DNA of 22,786 bases from a virus. The stretch lies in the IMG/VR virus record IMGVR_UViG_3300033571_016602, positions 1-22,786 of that record; one strand, 5' to 3'. The notes under the pieces were generated by a model, which saw only the letters and a program-made list of their open reading frames with translations, had not been told where the DNA came from and ran no database searches. Below are positions 5,537 through 13,274 of this stretch, piece after piece. Made by a program: the position numbers and the translations under genes. Position 1 is the stretch's first letter. Each line of letters opens with the position of its first letter.

Positions 5537-7221
5537 GCACCGAAAACACCCTGCCGCCCGACCGCAAACCGGACGCCAGCACCGAGGCCAAGCTGGCGCG
5601 TATCAATCGCGCCATGCCGGCGGCTCCGGATGCGGAGAAGGGATTGCTTTCCTGCCTGCTGCAAGATCCGGAGCGCATCACGGAGGTGCGTTCGCGGCTG
5701 AGCGTGGAATCGTTTTACCATCCAGCGCACCAGACCGTTTATGAGACGATGCTGGGGCTGATCGATGGGAACAAGCCCGTGGAGCCGGTGACGCTGACGC
5801 ACACGCTGCGCGAGCTTGGGAAGCTCGATTTTGTCGGCGGCGCGGCGGAAATCAGCGATCTGTTTTCCTTCACGCCGATTGCGGCGCATTACCCGTTTTA
5901 TCTGCGCATCGTGCGTGAAAAGTGGATGCTGCGCAGCACCATTCATGCCTGTGCGGAAAGCATCGAGGAGTGCTTTGAGCACGGCAAAGAGCAAAACGAT
6001 GAGGATGCCACCTCGGTGATTGGCCGCGCGGAGAGTCGCGTGTTTGATTGCGTGCAGGCCATGCAGACCAGCGGCGAGTATTCGACGGGCCCGGTGCTGG
6101 CCGCGCGCGGCGTGGTGGACTGGGTGGACCGCACCGAGGCCACGATTGCGAACCGTGGCAAAATCATGGGCCTCGAAACCGGCATTCTGGAGTTGGATCA
6201 GACCGTGCACGGGCTCGATGATGCCCAGGGTGAGATCGTAGTGATCGCAGGCCGTCCAGGCCAAGGCAAGACGGCCATGGCCACCACGCTGATCCATAAT
6301 CTGGCCGTGACTCGCAATGTGCCGGGCCTTGTGTTCAGCGCGGAGATGAGCGGCGTGCAGCTTTACGATCGCATCATTCTCGGCGGTTCCAGCATCGACA
6401 CCAGCAAGGCCATCACGGGCATGTTTTCCCGCGCCGATCAGGAGGCCATGAGCCTGAAGGTGCGCGAGGTGCAGCGCGCGCCGTTGCTGATCTCCGACGG
6501 TGGCGCGATCACCACGGCAGACATCCGCAGCCAGGTGCAGGTGGCCAAACGCAAGCACGGCATCCGCTGGATCGTGGTGGATCACCTGCACCTGATCAAA
6601 GCGGTGTCGAAGCGCGGGCTAAAAGATGAGCGCGAGGCACTGGTGGAGGTCATGGAGACGCTGCAATTTGTGAAGAAGCACTACAAGCTCGTGGTGCTGC
6701 TCATGGTGCAGCTCAATCGCGAGACAGACCGCAACGCAGGCAAACCGCCCGTGCTGGCCGATCTGAGCGGCAGCGCGGCCATTGAATGGTATGCAGACCA
6801 TGTGTGGATGCTGCACCGTGATCCGTATTTCTTCGGCTGGCACACGCTGAGCGATGAGAAGAAGCGCGGCTGGCAGGACGCGGTGGAGCCTCGCCGCGAG
6901 CGCAATCCGCAGTGCTGGAGCAGCGGCGACAAATACGGCGAAGAAGACGGCGGCTGGCCGCGCGAGGACTACGAGCAGGACGCCAAAATCTACGTGCGCA
7001 AGAATCGCCGAGGCCCCACGCCGGAGCTGCACGTGCGGTTTGAAGACTGGCGCACGTGGTTCAGCAGCCGCATGCCAAAACTCAACAGCGCCGACTGGCG
7101 CGACTGGCAGTTTGGCAGCTATGCCGTGCCCAAAAAGCCCAAGGCCGAGAAAACCGGATGGTCGAACAAGGGCAAAGGCAAAGCCGCTGACGACGGCTGG
7201 GACGATGATTTCAAAAGCTGA
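5533..7221 (+). CDS. dnaB: Replicative DNA helicase, DnaB family
   Basis: 562 aa from GTG 5533, overlapping the upstream stop. The N-terminal domain carries the DnaB signature (PDAEKGLLSCLLQDPERI). The RecA-like domain shows Walker A GRPGQGKT at residues 240-247, Walker B WIVVDHL around 346-352 and the QLNRETD segment typical of DnaB motif H4. It is longer than the usual ~450-470 aa because of a C-terminal extension rich in Trp, Lys and Asp (KAEKTGWSNKGKGKAADDGW). It unwinds DNA at the fork as a hexamer. Its partners are probably the DUF1376 protein upstream and SSB downstream. No separate primase is seen in the window. Confidence 0.92.
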   Translation: MSTENTLPPDRKPDASTEAKLARINRAMPAAPDAEKGLLSCLLQDPERITEVRSRLSVESFYHPAHQTVYETMLGLIDGNKPVEPVTLTHTLRELGKLDFVGGAAEISDLFSFTPIAAHYPFYLRIVREKWMLRSTIHACAESIEECFEHGKEQNDEDATSVIGRAESRVFDCVQAMQTSGEYSTGPVLAARGVVDWVDRTEATIANRGKIMGLETGILELDQTVHGLDDAQGEIVVIAGRPGQGKTAMATTLIHNLAVTRNVPGLVFSAEMSGVQLYDRIILGGSSIDTSKAITGMFSRADQEAMSLKVREVQRAPLLISDGGAITTADIRSQVQVAKRKHGIRWIVVDHLHLIKAVSKRGLKDEREALVEVMETLQFVKKHYKLVVLLMVQLNRETDRNAGKPPVLADLSGSAAIEWYADHVWMLHRDPYFFGWHTLSDEKKRGWQDAVEPRRERNPQCWSSGDKYGEEDGGWPREDYEQDAKIYVRKNRRGPTPELHVRFEDWRTWFSSRMPKLNSADWRDWQFGSYAVPKKPKAEKTGWSNKGKGKAADDGWDDDFKS

Positions 7222-7259
7222 TTTTTAACCGGGCGTGAGCCCATCAACACACACAACAC

Positions 7260-7691
7260 ATGAACAAACTGATTCAAAAAGGCAACATCACGCGCGAGCT
7301 GGAATTGCGCTATACGCCCACCGGCACGCCGGTGGTGGATTTTGGGATCGCCGTGAACCGCGCGTGGAAGGACAGCAGCGGCACCAAGCATGAAGCGGTG
7401 ACTTTCACCGACTGGCGATGCTGGGGCCCATCGGCGGAGACGCTGGTGAAATGCTTCCACAAAGGCAAGCCCATCCTGCTGGAAGGTCGGCTGGAGCAAG
7501 ACGAATGGACCGACAAGCAAACCGGCGAGAAACGCCGCAAAACGCTGGGCGTGGTGGAGAGCTGGCACTTTGCGGGCGACACGCGCGCCGGTGGCAAAGC
7601 CTCCGAACCTCCGCCGCCGGACAGCAGCAAACGGCCCGCGCCGCCGGTGGATGGTCAACTGAGCCCCGAAGACGACGAAATTCCGTTTTAA
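7260..7691 (+). CDS. ssb: Single-stranded DNA-binding protein
   Basis: 143 aa. The OB-fold spans residues 1-105 (NKLIQKGNITRELELRYTPT, VDFGIAVNRAW, VTFTDWRCWGPSAE, GKPILLEGRLEQDEW). A Pro-rich linker leads to the acidic tip DDEIPF, which in bacterial SSBs recruits replication and repair proteins. The leader (CAACACACACAACACATG) has no Shine-Dalgarno. It follows the helicase and completes the replication module. Confidence 0.93.
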   Translation: MNKLIQKGNITRELELRYTPTGTPVVDFGIAVNRAWKDSSGTKHEAVTFTDWRCWGPSAETLVKCFHKGKPILLEGRLEQDEWTDKQTGEKRRKTLGVVESWHFAGDTRAGGKASEPPPPDSSKRPAPPVDGQLSPEDDEIPF

Positions 7692-7694
7692 ACC

Positions 7695-8339
7695 ATGAGC
7701 ACCCCTGCCCTTCCCTTGACTTTGCCTGGTGGTGAACCGCTGCCGCCGCCGCCCGCGGCTGGATGGCGCGAGCACACGGCCGGCCGATTCCGCGAACAGG
7801 ACGCCGAAGGCTACGCGTTCGCCTGCTATCTCGTGCGCGAGCTTGGCATCACCAACAAATCGGAGATCGTGCGCCTCGTCGATGAGCACCGCGAGGCCCG
7901 GCAATTGGATGGCATCTCGCGCAACACCATCATTGCGTTGATGAATGATCCCACCGAGTTCAAAGCGGGCGAGATCGAGGACATCATCCGGCGTCGCTCC
8001 CTGCTCACCAGCGCTGATGCGTTGGACAAGGTGGAGGAACTGCTGAGCAAAGCCAAGTCCGCCAAAGACCTCGGCGCTGCCGCCATGGCCCTGACGAGCG
8101 TTTACAACGTCAAGCAGCTCAGCAGCGGCGGAGCCACGCGAATCAGTGGCAACACGCAGGACAGCACGAAGGCCAAAGGCTTCGACCACTTCATGCAGCT
8201 CGCCCAGGCCGAACTGCAAAAACGCCAGCAAACTGTTCTCGCCACAGCGCTGCCGGACGATTCCGGCCGCGTGGTGATCGAGGCGGAGACGGTGGCGGTG
8301 AGCGACCAGAATCAGGGACCGCGAACCCAGGACTCATGA
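7695..8339 (+). CDS. Hypothetical protein, candidate small terminase subunit
   Basis: 214 aa. After a Pro-rich N-terminus comes a helical region with an HTH-like stretch (LVRELGITNKSEIVRLVDEH), then long helices (TSADALDKVEELLSKAKSAK). No family is certain. The small-terminase idea rests on size, helical architecture and position: if the accessory island at 8340-11038 is set aside, this gene lies directly before the large terminase. The last residues (VSDQNQGPRTQDS) are encoded by the arm of attC-like site 4, so its natural C-terminus has probably been altered by insertion. Confidence 0.5.
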   Translation: MSTPALPLTLPGGEPLPPPPAAGWREHTAGRFREQDAEGYAFACYLVRELGITNKSEIVRLVDEHREARQLDGISRNTIIALMNDPTEFKAGEIEDIIRRRSLLTSADALDKVEELLSKAKSAKDLGAAAMALTSVYNVKQLSSGGATRISGNTQDSTKAKGFDHFMQLAQAELQKRQQTVLATALPDDSGRVVIEAETVAVSDQNQGPRTQDS

Positions 8340-8388
8340 ATACACTACAGACAGCCCCGAGCGGTTCCCTGCATTCTGCTTGTTATGC
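8300..8388 (+). other. attC-like recombination site 4
   Basis: 89 bp. The left arm GAGCGAC CAGAATCAGGGACCGC pairs with the right arm GCGGTTCCCTGCATTCTG followed by core GTTATGC. The right arm has one unpaired base (TGCAGG against TCAGG). The loop and right arm are close to those of sites 1 and 5. The left core is degenerate (GAGCGAC in place of RYYYAAC). Confidence 0.7.
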
Positions 8389-9160
8389 CTCTCCGTGTGG
8401 CCGAGTGACGTTGTATTTGGGTGACTGTATGGACATCATGCCGCGCCTGACTGGCATAGACTCGGTTATCTCAGATCCGCCGTTCAGTTCACGGACTCAT
8501 GCCGGACATGATGCGGTAAAAGGCGCGGGGCTGACTGCAAAAGATGGAAGCCCCACAGTCCGCGAGGTCATCAGCTATGGAGCATGGGGCGATGAAGAGG
8601 TGGCGGCAGTCTGCCGGATGCTGCCTGCGCACGGCTGGGCGTGCATCATCACAGATCACGTTCTCGCCCGCGACTGGGAACGCCGAATGAAGGAAGCTGG
8701 GCGCTACGTCTTCGCGCCGATACCAGTAATCGCACGCGGGCGCTCAGTGAGACTCACTGGAGATGGCCCAAGCTCATGGACTGACTGGCTGATACCGGCC
8801 CGCACAAAGGCGGAAATCAAATGGGGGACGCTGCCGGGAGTCTATGAAGGGAACAAGACAAGCATCGAGCACAAGGGCGGAAAGCCGCTGAACGCTATGT
8901 GCCGCATCGTGGAGGACTACAGCCGAGAGGGCGACACTGTGCTAGACTTCTGCATGGGAGCAGCAACAACGGGCGTCGCCTGCCTCCGCACGGGTAGAAA
9001 CTTCGTCGGTATCGAGCGCGACCCCACGCACTACGCGAACGCTCTACAACGCATCACGAACGAACTGGCCCAAGGCGATCTTTTCGCGGGGCATAACGTG
9101 GAGGTCAGGCAAAAACAGGGCGCGCTCGACTCCACTTCACCCCCGACAAAAACGCCCTGA
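8336..9160 (+). CDS. DNA methyltransferase (N4/N6-type), cassette gene
   Basis: 274 aa from ATG 8336, which overlaps the previous stop and lies in the loop of attC-like site 4; GTG 8405, past the core, is an alternative. Catalytic motif IV is DPPF (residues 47-50). The AdoMet-binding motif I follows near the C-terminus (LDFCMGAATTG, residues ~203-213), the beta-class order. Family knowledge: such enzymes methylate adenine N6 or cytosine N4, and phages use them against host restriction. No restriction enzyme is nearby. The tail (VRQKQGALDSTSPPTKTP) is encoded by attC-like site 6. Codon use is less GC-biased than in the head genes, consistent with transfer. Confidence 0.88.
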   Translation: MNTLQTAPSGSLHSACYASPCGRVTLYLGDCMDIMPRLTGIDSVISDPPFSSRTHAGHDAVKGAGLTAKDGSPTVREVISYGAWGDEEVAAVCRMLPAHGWACIITDHVLARDWERRMKEAGRYVFAPIPVIARGRSVRLTGDGPSSWTDWLIPARTKAEIKWGTLPGVYEGNKTSIEHKGGKPLNAMCRIVEDYSREGDTVLDFCMGAATTGVACLRTGRNFVGIERDPTHYANALQRITNELAQGDLFAGHNVEVRQKQGALDSTSPPTKTP

Positions 9161-9186
9161 TTTTTGCATGCACCGTTGTGTTATGC
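9091..9186 (+). other. attC-like recombination site 6
   Basis: 96 bp, the best paired of the set. Left GCATAAC ... CAGGCAAAAACAGGGCG against right CGCCCTGATTTTTGCATG ... GTTATGC; terminal cores are exact inverse complements (GCATAAC/GTTATGC). The right arm carries extra bases (TGCATGC against TCAGGC). It lies between the methyltransferase, which ends in its loop, and the small gene at 9212. Confidence 0.8.
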
Positions 9187-9211
9187 CCGAACAACCCAAA
9201 ACATCACTACC

Positions 9212-9394
9212 ATGAAACCGAACAAACCTGAAGACCCCGAGAAAATCAAAAATGAACGCGATGTGCTGCTCTCCACAGTGCAGTCGGCGCAACGCCGTGA
9301 ACTGGAAGCAAACCGCACCATCGAACTGCTGGTGCTGGCCGGACACGTCAAAGAGGATCGAGTGGCCCAAGCGCGTGAACTCGCCAAGGCATAA
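9212..9394 (+). CDS. Small helical protein, hypothetical
   Basis: 60 aa from ATG 9212, 26 bases past the GTTATGC core of site 6; the frame is open further upstream into the attC. Wholly helical and charged (EKIKNERDVLLSTVQSAQRR, then ELAKA). The leader CCCAAAACATCACTACC is C/A-rich with no Shine-Dalgarno. The stop lies in GGCATAACACCC, a core-like sequence. Function unknown. Confidence 0.6.
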   Translation: MKPNKPEDPEKIKNERDVLLSTVQSAQRRELEANRTIELLVLAGHVKEDRVAQARELAKA

Positions 9395-9414
9395 CACCCA
9401 AACTCACACACCGC

Positions 9415-9663
9415 ATGAGCGCCGCTGACTCCGCAACCACGAACGACACAACCGCGAATGCGGTTGTGGTGCAGTGCCCTTGTTCGGCTTCGTGTCGAAC
9501 TTGCAAACACTGGTCCGAGCAAAATGAGGGATTTGGGACGTGTGCCAATGCCGCGAACCGCGAGCTTTTGCGGGTGCTGGGCGGATACATGCTCTGCCAT
9601 GCTGCTTTTGGGTGTGTGGTGCATGAGCCGAACAGTGATTATCCACACCAAAAGGGTGAATAA
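9415..9663 (+). CDS. Cys-rich small protein, putative zinc-binding
   Basis: 82 aa with seven Cys (CPCSASCRTCKHW, then GTCANA, MLCHAAFGCVVHEP). The spacing and the W-G-C/FGC pattern resemble small phage proteins with a knuckle-like metal site, function unknown. The last ten residues (NSDYPHQKGE) are identical to the end of the unrelated gene at 14007-14303, because both end in the same 53-bp repeat. Confidence 0.65.
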   Translation: MSAADSATTNDTTANAVVVQCPCSASCRTCKHWSEQNEGFGTCANAANRELLRVLGGYMLCHAAFGCVVHEPNSDYPHQKGE

Positions 9664-9682
9664 CACCCGCAATTCCACACCA
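9630..9682 (+). repeat. 53-bp repeat, copy 1, with hairpin and DnaA-box-like sequence
   Basis: Differs from the copy at 14270-14322 by one base (9665 A, 14305 G). It spans the last codons of one gene and the leader of the next. It contains TTATCCACA (9639-9647), identical to the consensus DnaA box, in a hairpin ATTATCCACACC-AAAA-GGGTGAATAA with one bulged A. Confidence 0.9.
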
Positions 9683-10716
9683 TGAAACTCAACGAGATGC
9701 TTGAACAAGTGCGAATCACCTGCCGCATGCGGCGGTTGTCGTGGCAGACAGAGCAGTGTTATGCGGGATGGATTGCGCGTTTTGCGCGGCATGTGGCCCG
9801 ATGTGGCGACGTGACGCGGGAGGAGAAGGTGCGCTTGTTTCTGGAACAACTGGCACAGCGGTGCTCGGCATCGACGCAGAACCAGGCTTTGAACGCCATC
9901 GTGTTTTTGTATCGCGATGTGATCAAGGAGCCGCTGCAAGACATCGGGCCGTGGGCGCGGGCGAAACGGCCCAAGCGGCTGCCCACCTGGCTGGCACCGG
10001 AGGAAATGCGGCGCATGCTGGAGGTGATGCCATCGGGCACGCGATTGATGGCGGAGCTGGCTTATGGATCGGGCCTGCGCATCGCGGAGCTGCTGGCGCT
10101 GCGCGTGAAGGACATCGACCTGAGCGCCCGGCTGGTCACGGTGCGCGGCGGCAAAGGCGACAAGGATCGCGTGACGTGCCTGCCGCAATCGCTGGTGTTC
10201 CGTTTGCAGGCGCACCTTGAGCGGGTTCGCGTGCTGTATGATCAGGACCGCGCTGCCGGTGCTGCGCCGATCTACCTGCCGAATGGACTGGAGCGCAAGT
10301 TCCCCAATGGCGGACGAGAGTGGACGTGGTTCTGGCTTTTCCCGGCCGGGCAGGAGTCGCGTGATCCGCGGCTCGGGAACTGGCGGCGGCATCATGTGCA
10401 TGAAAACACGCTGGGCAAAGCGCTCAAACTGGCAGCCCGGCGTGCGGGCCTCACCAAGCGCGTCACGGCCCACACGCTGCGCCATTCCTTTGCCACGAAT
10501 CTGCTGGCCGGTGGCGCCAGCATCACGCAGGTGCAGGAATTGCTCGGGCACAACAGCGTGGAAACCACGCAGGTGTATCTGCACTGCATCCCGCAGTTTG
10601 CCCAAACGATCACCAGCCCGCTGGATGCGCTGCCACAAGTGGCTAAGGTGGTGCCGTTTCAAAACGAAGATGCGGGCAGGAGTGCCCGCGCTCCCGTGGT
10701 AAGGAGGGCGGCATGA
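9682..10716 (+). CDS. intI: Integron integrase (IntI-family tyrosine recombinase)
   Basis: 344 aa, normal IntI length. Core-binding domain: residues 1-~100. Catalytic residues: R133 (YGSGLRIAEL), K158 region (GGKGDKDR), H264 and R267 (HTLRHSFATNLL), H290 (LLGHNSVETT) and Y299. The diagnostic IntI insert is present at residues ~200-222 (LERKFPNGGREWTWFWLFPA); XerC/D and ordinary phage integrases lack it. The C-terminal SPLDALP motif also matches IntI proteins. IntI enzymes recombine attI and folded single-stranded attC sites. Here it lies in an accessory island inside phage packaging genes, and its stop overlaps the next ATG (ATGA). The last ~15 residues come from a 24-bp hairpin repeat shared with the gene at 20257. 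No classical attI or LexA box is seen. Confidence 0.95.
   Translation: MKLNEMLEQVRITCRMRRLSWQTEQCYAGWIARFARHVARCGDVTREEKVRLFLEQLAQRCSASTQNQALNAIVFLYRDVIKEPLQDIGPWARAKRPKRLPTWLAPEEMRRMLEVMPSGTRLMAELAYGSGLRIAELLALRVKDIDLSARLVTVRGGKGDKDRVTCLPQSLVFRLQAHLERVRVLYDQDRAAGAAPIYLPNGLERKFPNGGREWTWFWLFPAGQESRDPRLGNWRRHHVHENTLGKALKLAARRAGLTKRVTAHTLRHSFATNLLAGGASITQVQELLGHNSVETTQVYLHCIPQFAQTITSPLDALPQVAKVVPFQNEDAGRSARAPVVRRAA
10672..10695 (+). repeat. 24-bp REP-like hairpin, copy 1
   Basis: GCGGGCA-GGAG-TGCCCGC, a perfect 7-bp stem, followed by GCTCCC. It is identical to 20637-20660. It lies in the 3' end of intI and encodes AGRSARAP. Confidence 0.85.
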
Positions 10717-11042
10717 GTGCGATACAGCCGACACCGGAAACCGATCAAGCGTGGGCAAAGTGGCCTTATGCTGGGCCGGGAGTTCATGCAAACTTTGCCC
10801 GCAAACTGGAACGTGAGCGCGACGAGGCCCAAGAACGTGCCGAATCCAAACACGGGCTTTGGATGGCCGAACTAAGCCGCGTGACAGAGCTTGAAAAGCA
10901 ACTCGAAGCCATGCGCAAGGCAATGCGCGAAGCCGCTGCCATTGTCGCCCAAATCCCCGTGGCCTATGATCACCGATTCTTCCGTGCCGGGCAATGGGCA
11001 AACGCAGCCCTCGCCCAACTCCAGCCTCATCCTTGCCCATGA
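10713..11042 (+). CDS. Small coiled-coil phage protein
   Basis: 109 aa, ATG overlapping the integrase stop, with AAGGAGGG upstream. The central region (NFARKLERERDEAQERAESK, then ELEKQLEAMRKAMREAA) is a heptad-type coiled coil; the start (PTPETDQAW) recurs in small phage proteins of unknown role. Its end overlaps the terminase ATG (ATGA), so integrase, this gene and terminase form one coupled unit. Confidence 0.7.
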   Translation: MSAIQPTPETDQAWAKWPYAGPGVHANFARKLERERDEAQERAESKHGLWMAELSRVTELEKQLEAMRKAMREAAAIVAQIPVAYDHRFFRAGQWANAALAQLQPHPCP

Positions 11043-13033
11043 CCCCCGACGCCCAAACCCTCGCTTTCCAACTTCTCGCCGATTCGCAGCAGCATCATGG
11101 CATGCTGCCCAAGTTCACGGTGGATCAACTCATGGCCCTCGGGCCGGACGATGCAGTGGCGGCGATCGAGGCGCGGCGGGCGCGGATCGCGCTGGCGGAT
11201 GAGGATCACTACAACCATGGCTGGTTCTTCAAATCGTGGGACGGCATCTTGTGGGAGACGTGTCGGCTGCGGGTGGATAATCCGGGCGTGCCGGTCACCA
11301 TGGGCATCGGTGGCTCCAATGGCTCGGGCAAATCCATGGCGCTGGCGCGATTCCTGACGCTGGCGATGGAGCAGTGCGCGCCCGATCAACCGGAGCACCA
11401 GCGCACGTTTTGGACGTTCAGTTACGACGACGACAAAAGCGCGGAGGTGATCGAGAGCCAAATGCGATTCTGGCAACCGAATGAATACAAGACCGAAACC
11501 GGCCGGCTGAAAAAGCTCGCCAATCAAAAGATGGCCTACGATCGCGCCGGAGGATTCACGAACAACGAATGTGCGGTGATGAGCGGAGCGGTGTGCCGGT
11601 TCAAAACGTGGGCGCAGGACATCGGCAAGCTGGAAGGACCGCGCCCGACGTGCTCGTGGGGTGATGAGGCCGTTCCGGTGCAGGTGCTGGAAGCCGTCGA
11701 AAACCGCCTGCTCACCGCAGCAGAGTGGACGCACCAGAACATGCCGCGGTGGAAGGAATTGCTGGCGCAAAAGGAGCGCGAGCCGGAGCTGGCGTTTCCG
11801 CGTGAGCTGATCGGCCGCGTGATGGTCGGCGTGCAGTTTGTCACCTACACCTTCCGCGATGGCTACACGGACACCGTGCGCTGGTTCATGGATGGCAGCA
11901 AGGTGATGCGCGAGATCGAGGCCGATCCCGAGCTGCTGCCGCGTCGCGATGCCGATGGCAACATCCTGGGCGGCGAGCGCTTGCCCTGCCTCGTGCATTG
12001 CAAGAATCCCACGCGGCGGTTCCTGTGGATCTACGCCTGGGACAATCCGCTGGGCGGCAACTGGGACGGGATGAAGAAGGCGGAGAAGGACAGCCCGCGC
12101 AGCAAAAAGCTGTGGAAATGCTACGGCATCGCCGAAGGCACCGCCGATTCACCGTTTCCGAATTTCCATGTGCAGGTGCATGTGCGGCCCATCTCGTGGC
12201 TGCCGCCGCACGATCTCGGCACCTGGTGGATGGCCTGCGATCCAAATGCCACCGGCGGCCGGGCGTGGTTCATGCTCTGGGCCTTTGTGCTCGGCAAAGC
12301 GTGGAATCACTTCTCGCCCGGTGACATCTTCATCGCGCACGAATATCCGCAGACCAATGACAACGTGGTGGTGCCAGGGCAAAGCATCTTCACCGGTGAA
12401 GACTGCGAATGGGCCAAGACCGGAGGCAAGAACGGCATGGGCATCAAAGGCAACGCGCAGAAGCAGTGGCCCGTGGGCTACCAATTCCGCGCCGATGAGA
12501 TCCGCCGCATCGAGGCCAAGCTGGGCCAGCTTCAAGGCGTCGCCGACATGCTCGGCACGCACGAACGCACCATGATCGACGTTTACGGCCGCCGCATCGC
12601 CGACTCGCGCAGCTCCAATGCTGTGAGTGAGAATCAGGACGGCGGCAAGACCATGATCGAATACATGGAGGACAACGGCATCTACTTCACCCAGGCCGGG
12701 CGCGATGCCGGCGGCGAGGCAGGCGGCGGGCGCGTGCTGCCGGGCGAGCAGAACATCAACAGCATGCTCATGTGGAACCGCGAGATCACCGTGCTTGACA
12801 ACAAAACCGGTTTGATGGAAGCTGATCCCCAGCGAGGGCGCGGCCCTCGTGTGCGCATCGCCGACCACTGCACCAATTTGATTGGAGCCCTGCAGAACTA
12901 CCCCGGTTTCGCGGTGCCCGGCGCGTCCACTTCCGCTTGGAAGGACCCCATCGACGTGCTGCGCTACCTCCTGAACGCGAACCCGTGTCATGAGGATTTG
13001 AGCGGCTGGGACTTTGGAGGGGGCAGTTACTGA
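11039..13033 (+). CDS. terL: Large terminase subunit
   Basis: 664 aa from ATG 11039, chosen for the ATGA overlap; the frame is open upstream. The ATPase domain has Walker A GSNGSGKS (residues 92-99) and a Walker B-like CSWGDE (205-210) with the catalytic Glu. The nuclease domain begins near WWMACDPNATGG with the first metal-binding Asp at 401. It drives DNA into the procapsid through the portal and cuts it. At 664 aa it is longer than many TerL proteins (~450-600). The Walker A GSNGSGKS differs from the common GxxxxGKT form. Confidence 0.88.
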   Translation: MTPDAQTLAFQLLADSQQHHGMLPKFTVDQLMALGPDDAVAAIEARRARIALADEDHYNHGWFFKSWDGILWETCRLRVDNPGVPVTMGIGGSNGSGKSMALARFLTLAMEQCAPDQPEHQRTFWTFSYDDDKSAEVIESQMRFWQPNEYKTETGRLKKLANQKMAYDRAGGFTNNECAVMSGAVCRFKTWAQDIGKLEGPRPTCSWGDEAVPVQVLEAVENRLLTAAEWTHQNMPRWKELLAQKEREPELAFPRELIGRVMVGVQFVTYTFRDGYTDTVRWFMDGSKVMREIEADPELLPRRDADGNILGGERLPCLVHCKNPTRRFLWIYAWDNPLGGNWDGMKKAEKDSPRSKKLWKCYGIAEGTADSPFPNFHVQVHVRPISWLPPHDLGTWWMACDPNATGGRAWFMLWAFVLGKAWNHFSPGDIFIAHEYPQTNDNVVVPGQSIFTGEDCEWAKTGGKNGMGIKGNAQKQWPVGYQFRADEIRRIEAKLGQLQGVADMLGTHERTMIDVYGRRIADSRSSNAVSENQDGGKTMIEYMEDNGIYFTQAGRDAGGEAGGGRVLPGEQNINSMLMWNREITVLDNKTGLMEADPQRGRGPRVRIADHCTNLIGALQNYPGFAVPGASTSAWKDPIDVLRYLLNANPCHEDLSGWDFGGGSY

Positions 13034-13037
13034 CCGA

Positions 13038-13052
13038 CCACGCAGGGCGTGG
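13038..13052. terminator. Short hairpin after the terminase gene
   Basis: CCACGC-AGG-GCGTGG, a perfect 6-bp stem five bases after the stop. There is no T-tract, so this may be a repeat remnant, not a terminator. The following AACGACGAAATCAGAATGAC resembles short intergenic repeats I associate with Verrucomicrobiota and Planctomycetota genomes (from memory). Confidence 0.35.
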
Positions 13053-13079
13053 AACGACGAAATCAGAATGACAAATGAC

Positions 13080-13274
13080 ATGAACATCATTGCACAGTTT
13101 ATCTGGACAATCCGTGACGTGTTCGACGTTGTGGGATTGATTATTGTCGTCAGTGTTTTGCTGGCATTGTGGATCTGGCGCAAAATGGATGAACGCGCAT
13201 ATAAAATCGCGGACAAACAACGGCGAAAGATGGCTGAAGCAGCCACCGCAAAACCAAAGGAGGCGCAGCCATGA
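13080..13274 (+). CDS. Small membrane protein
   Basis: 64 aa from ATG 13080 (ATG 13068 is an in-frame alternative). Residues ~12-34 (FDVVGLIIVVSVLLALWIW) form one transmembrane helix, followed by a basic cytoplasmic tail (KIADKQRRKMAEAATAKPKE). The stop overlaps the next ATG. Plausible roles include lysis accessory or exclusion; nothing specific is visible. Confidence 0.65.
   Translation: MNIIAQFIWTIRDVFDVVGLIIVVSVLLALWIWRKMDERAYKIADKQRRKMAEAATAKPKEAQP

Noticed and set aside
9476-9500. GTTCGGC near 9482 as an attI core upstream of intI
   Set aside because: It lies inside the Cys-rich gene, with no paired inverse core at attC spacing and no second binding site; too weak.
9630-9682. 53-bp repeat as another attC site
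   Set aside because: It starts with an AAC core but has no GTT core at the far end, and the hairpin arms are inside; it does not fit the attC plan, so it is kept as a separate repeat.
9181-11040. 619-codon minus-strand frame opposite intI and neighbours
   Set aside because: It covers the integrase, two small genes and their junctions in antisense; no motif, shadow composition.
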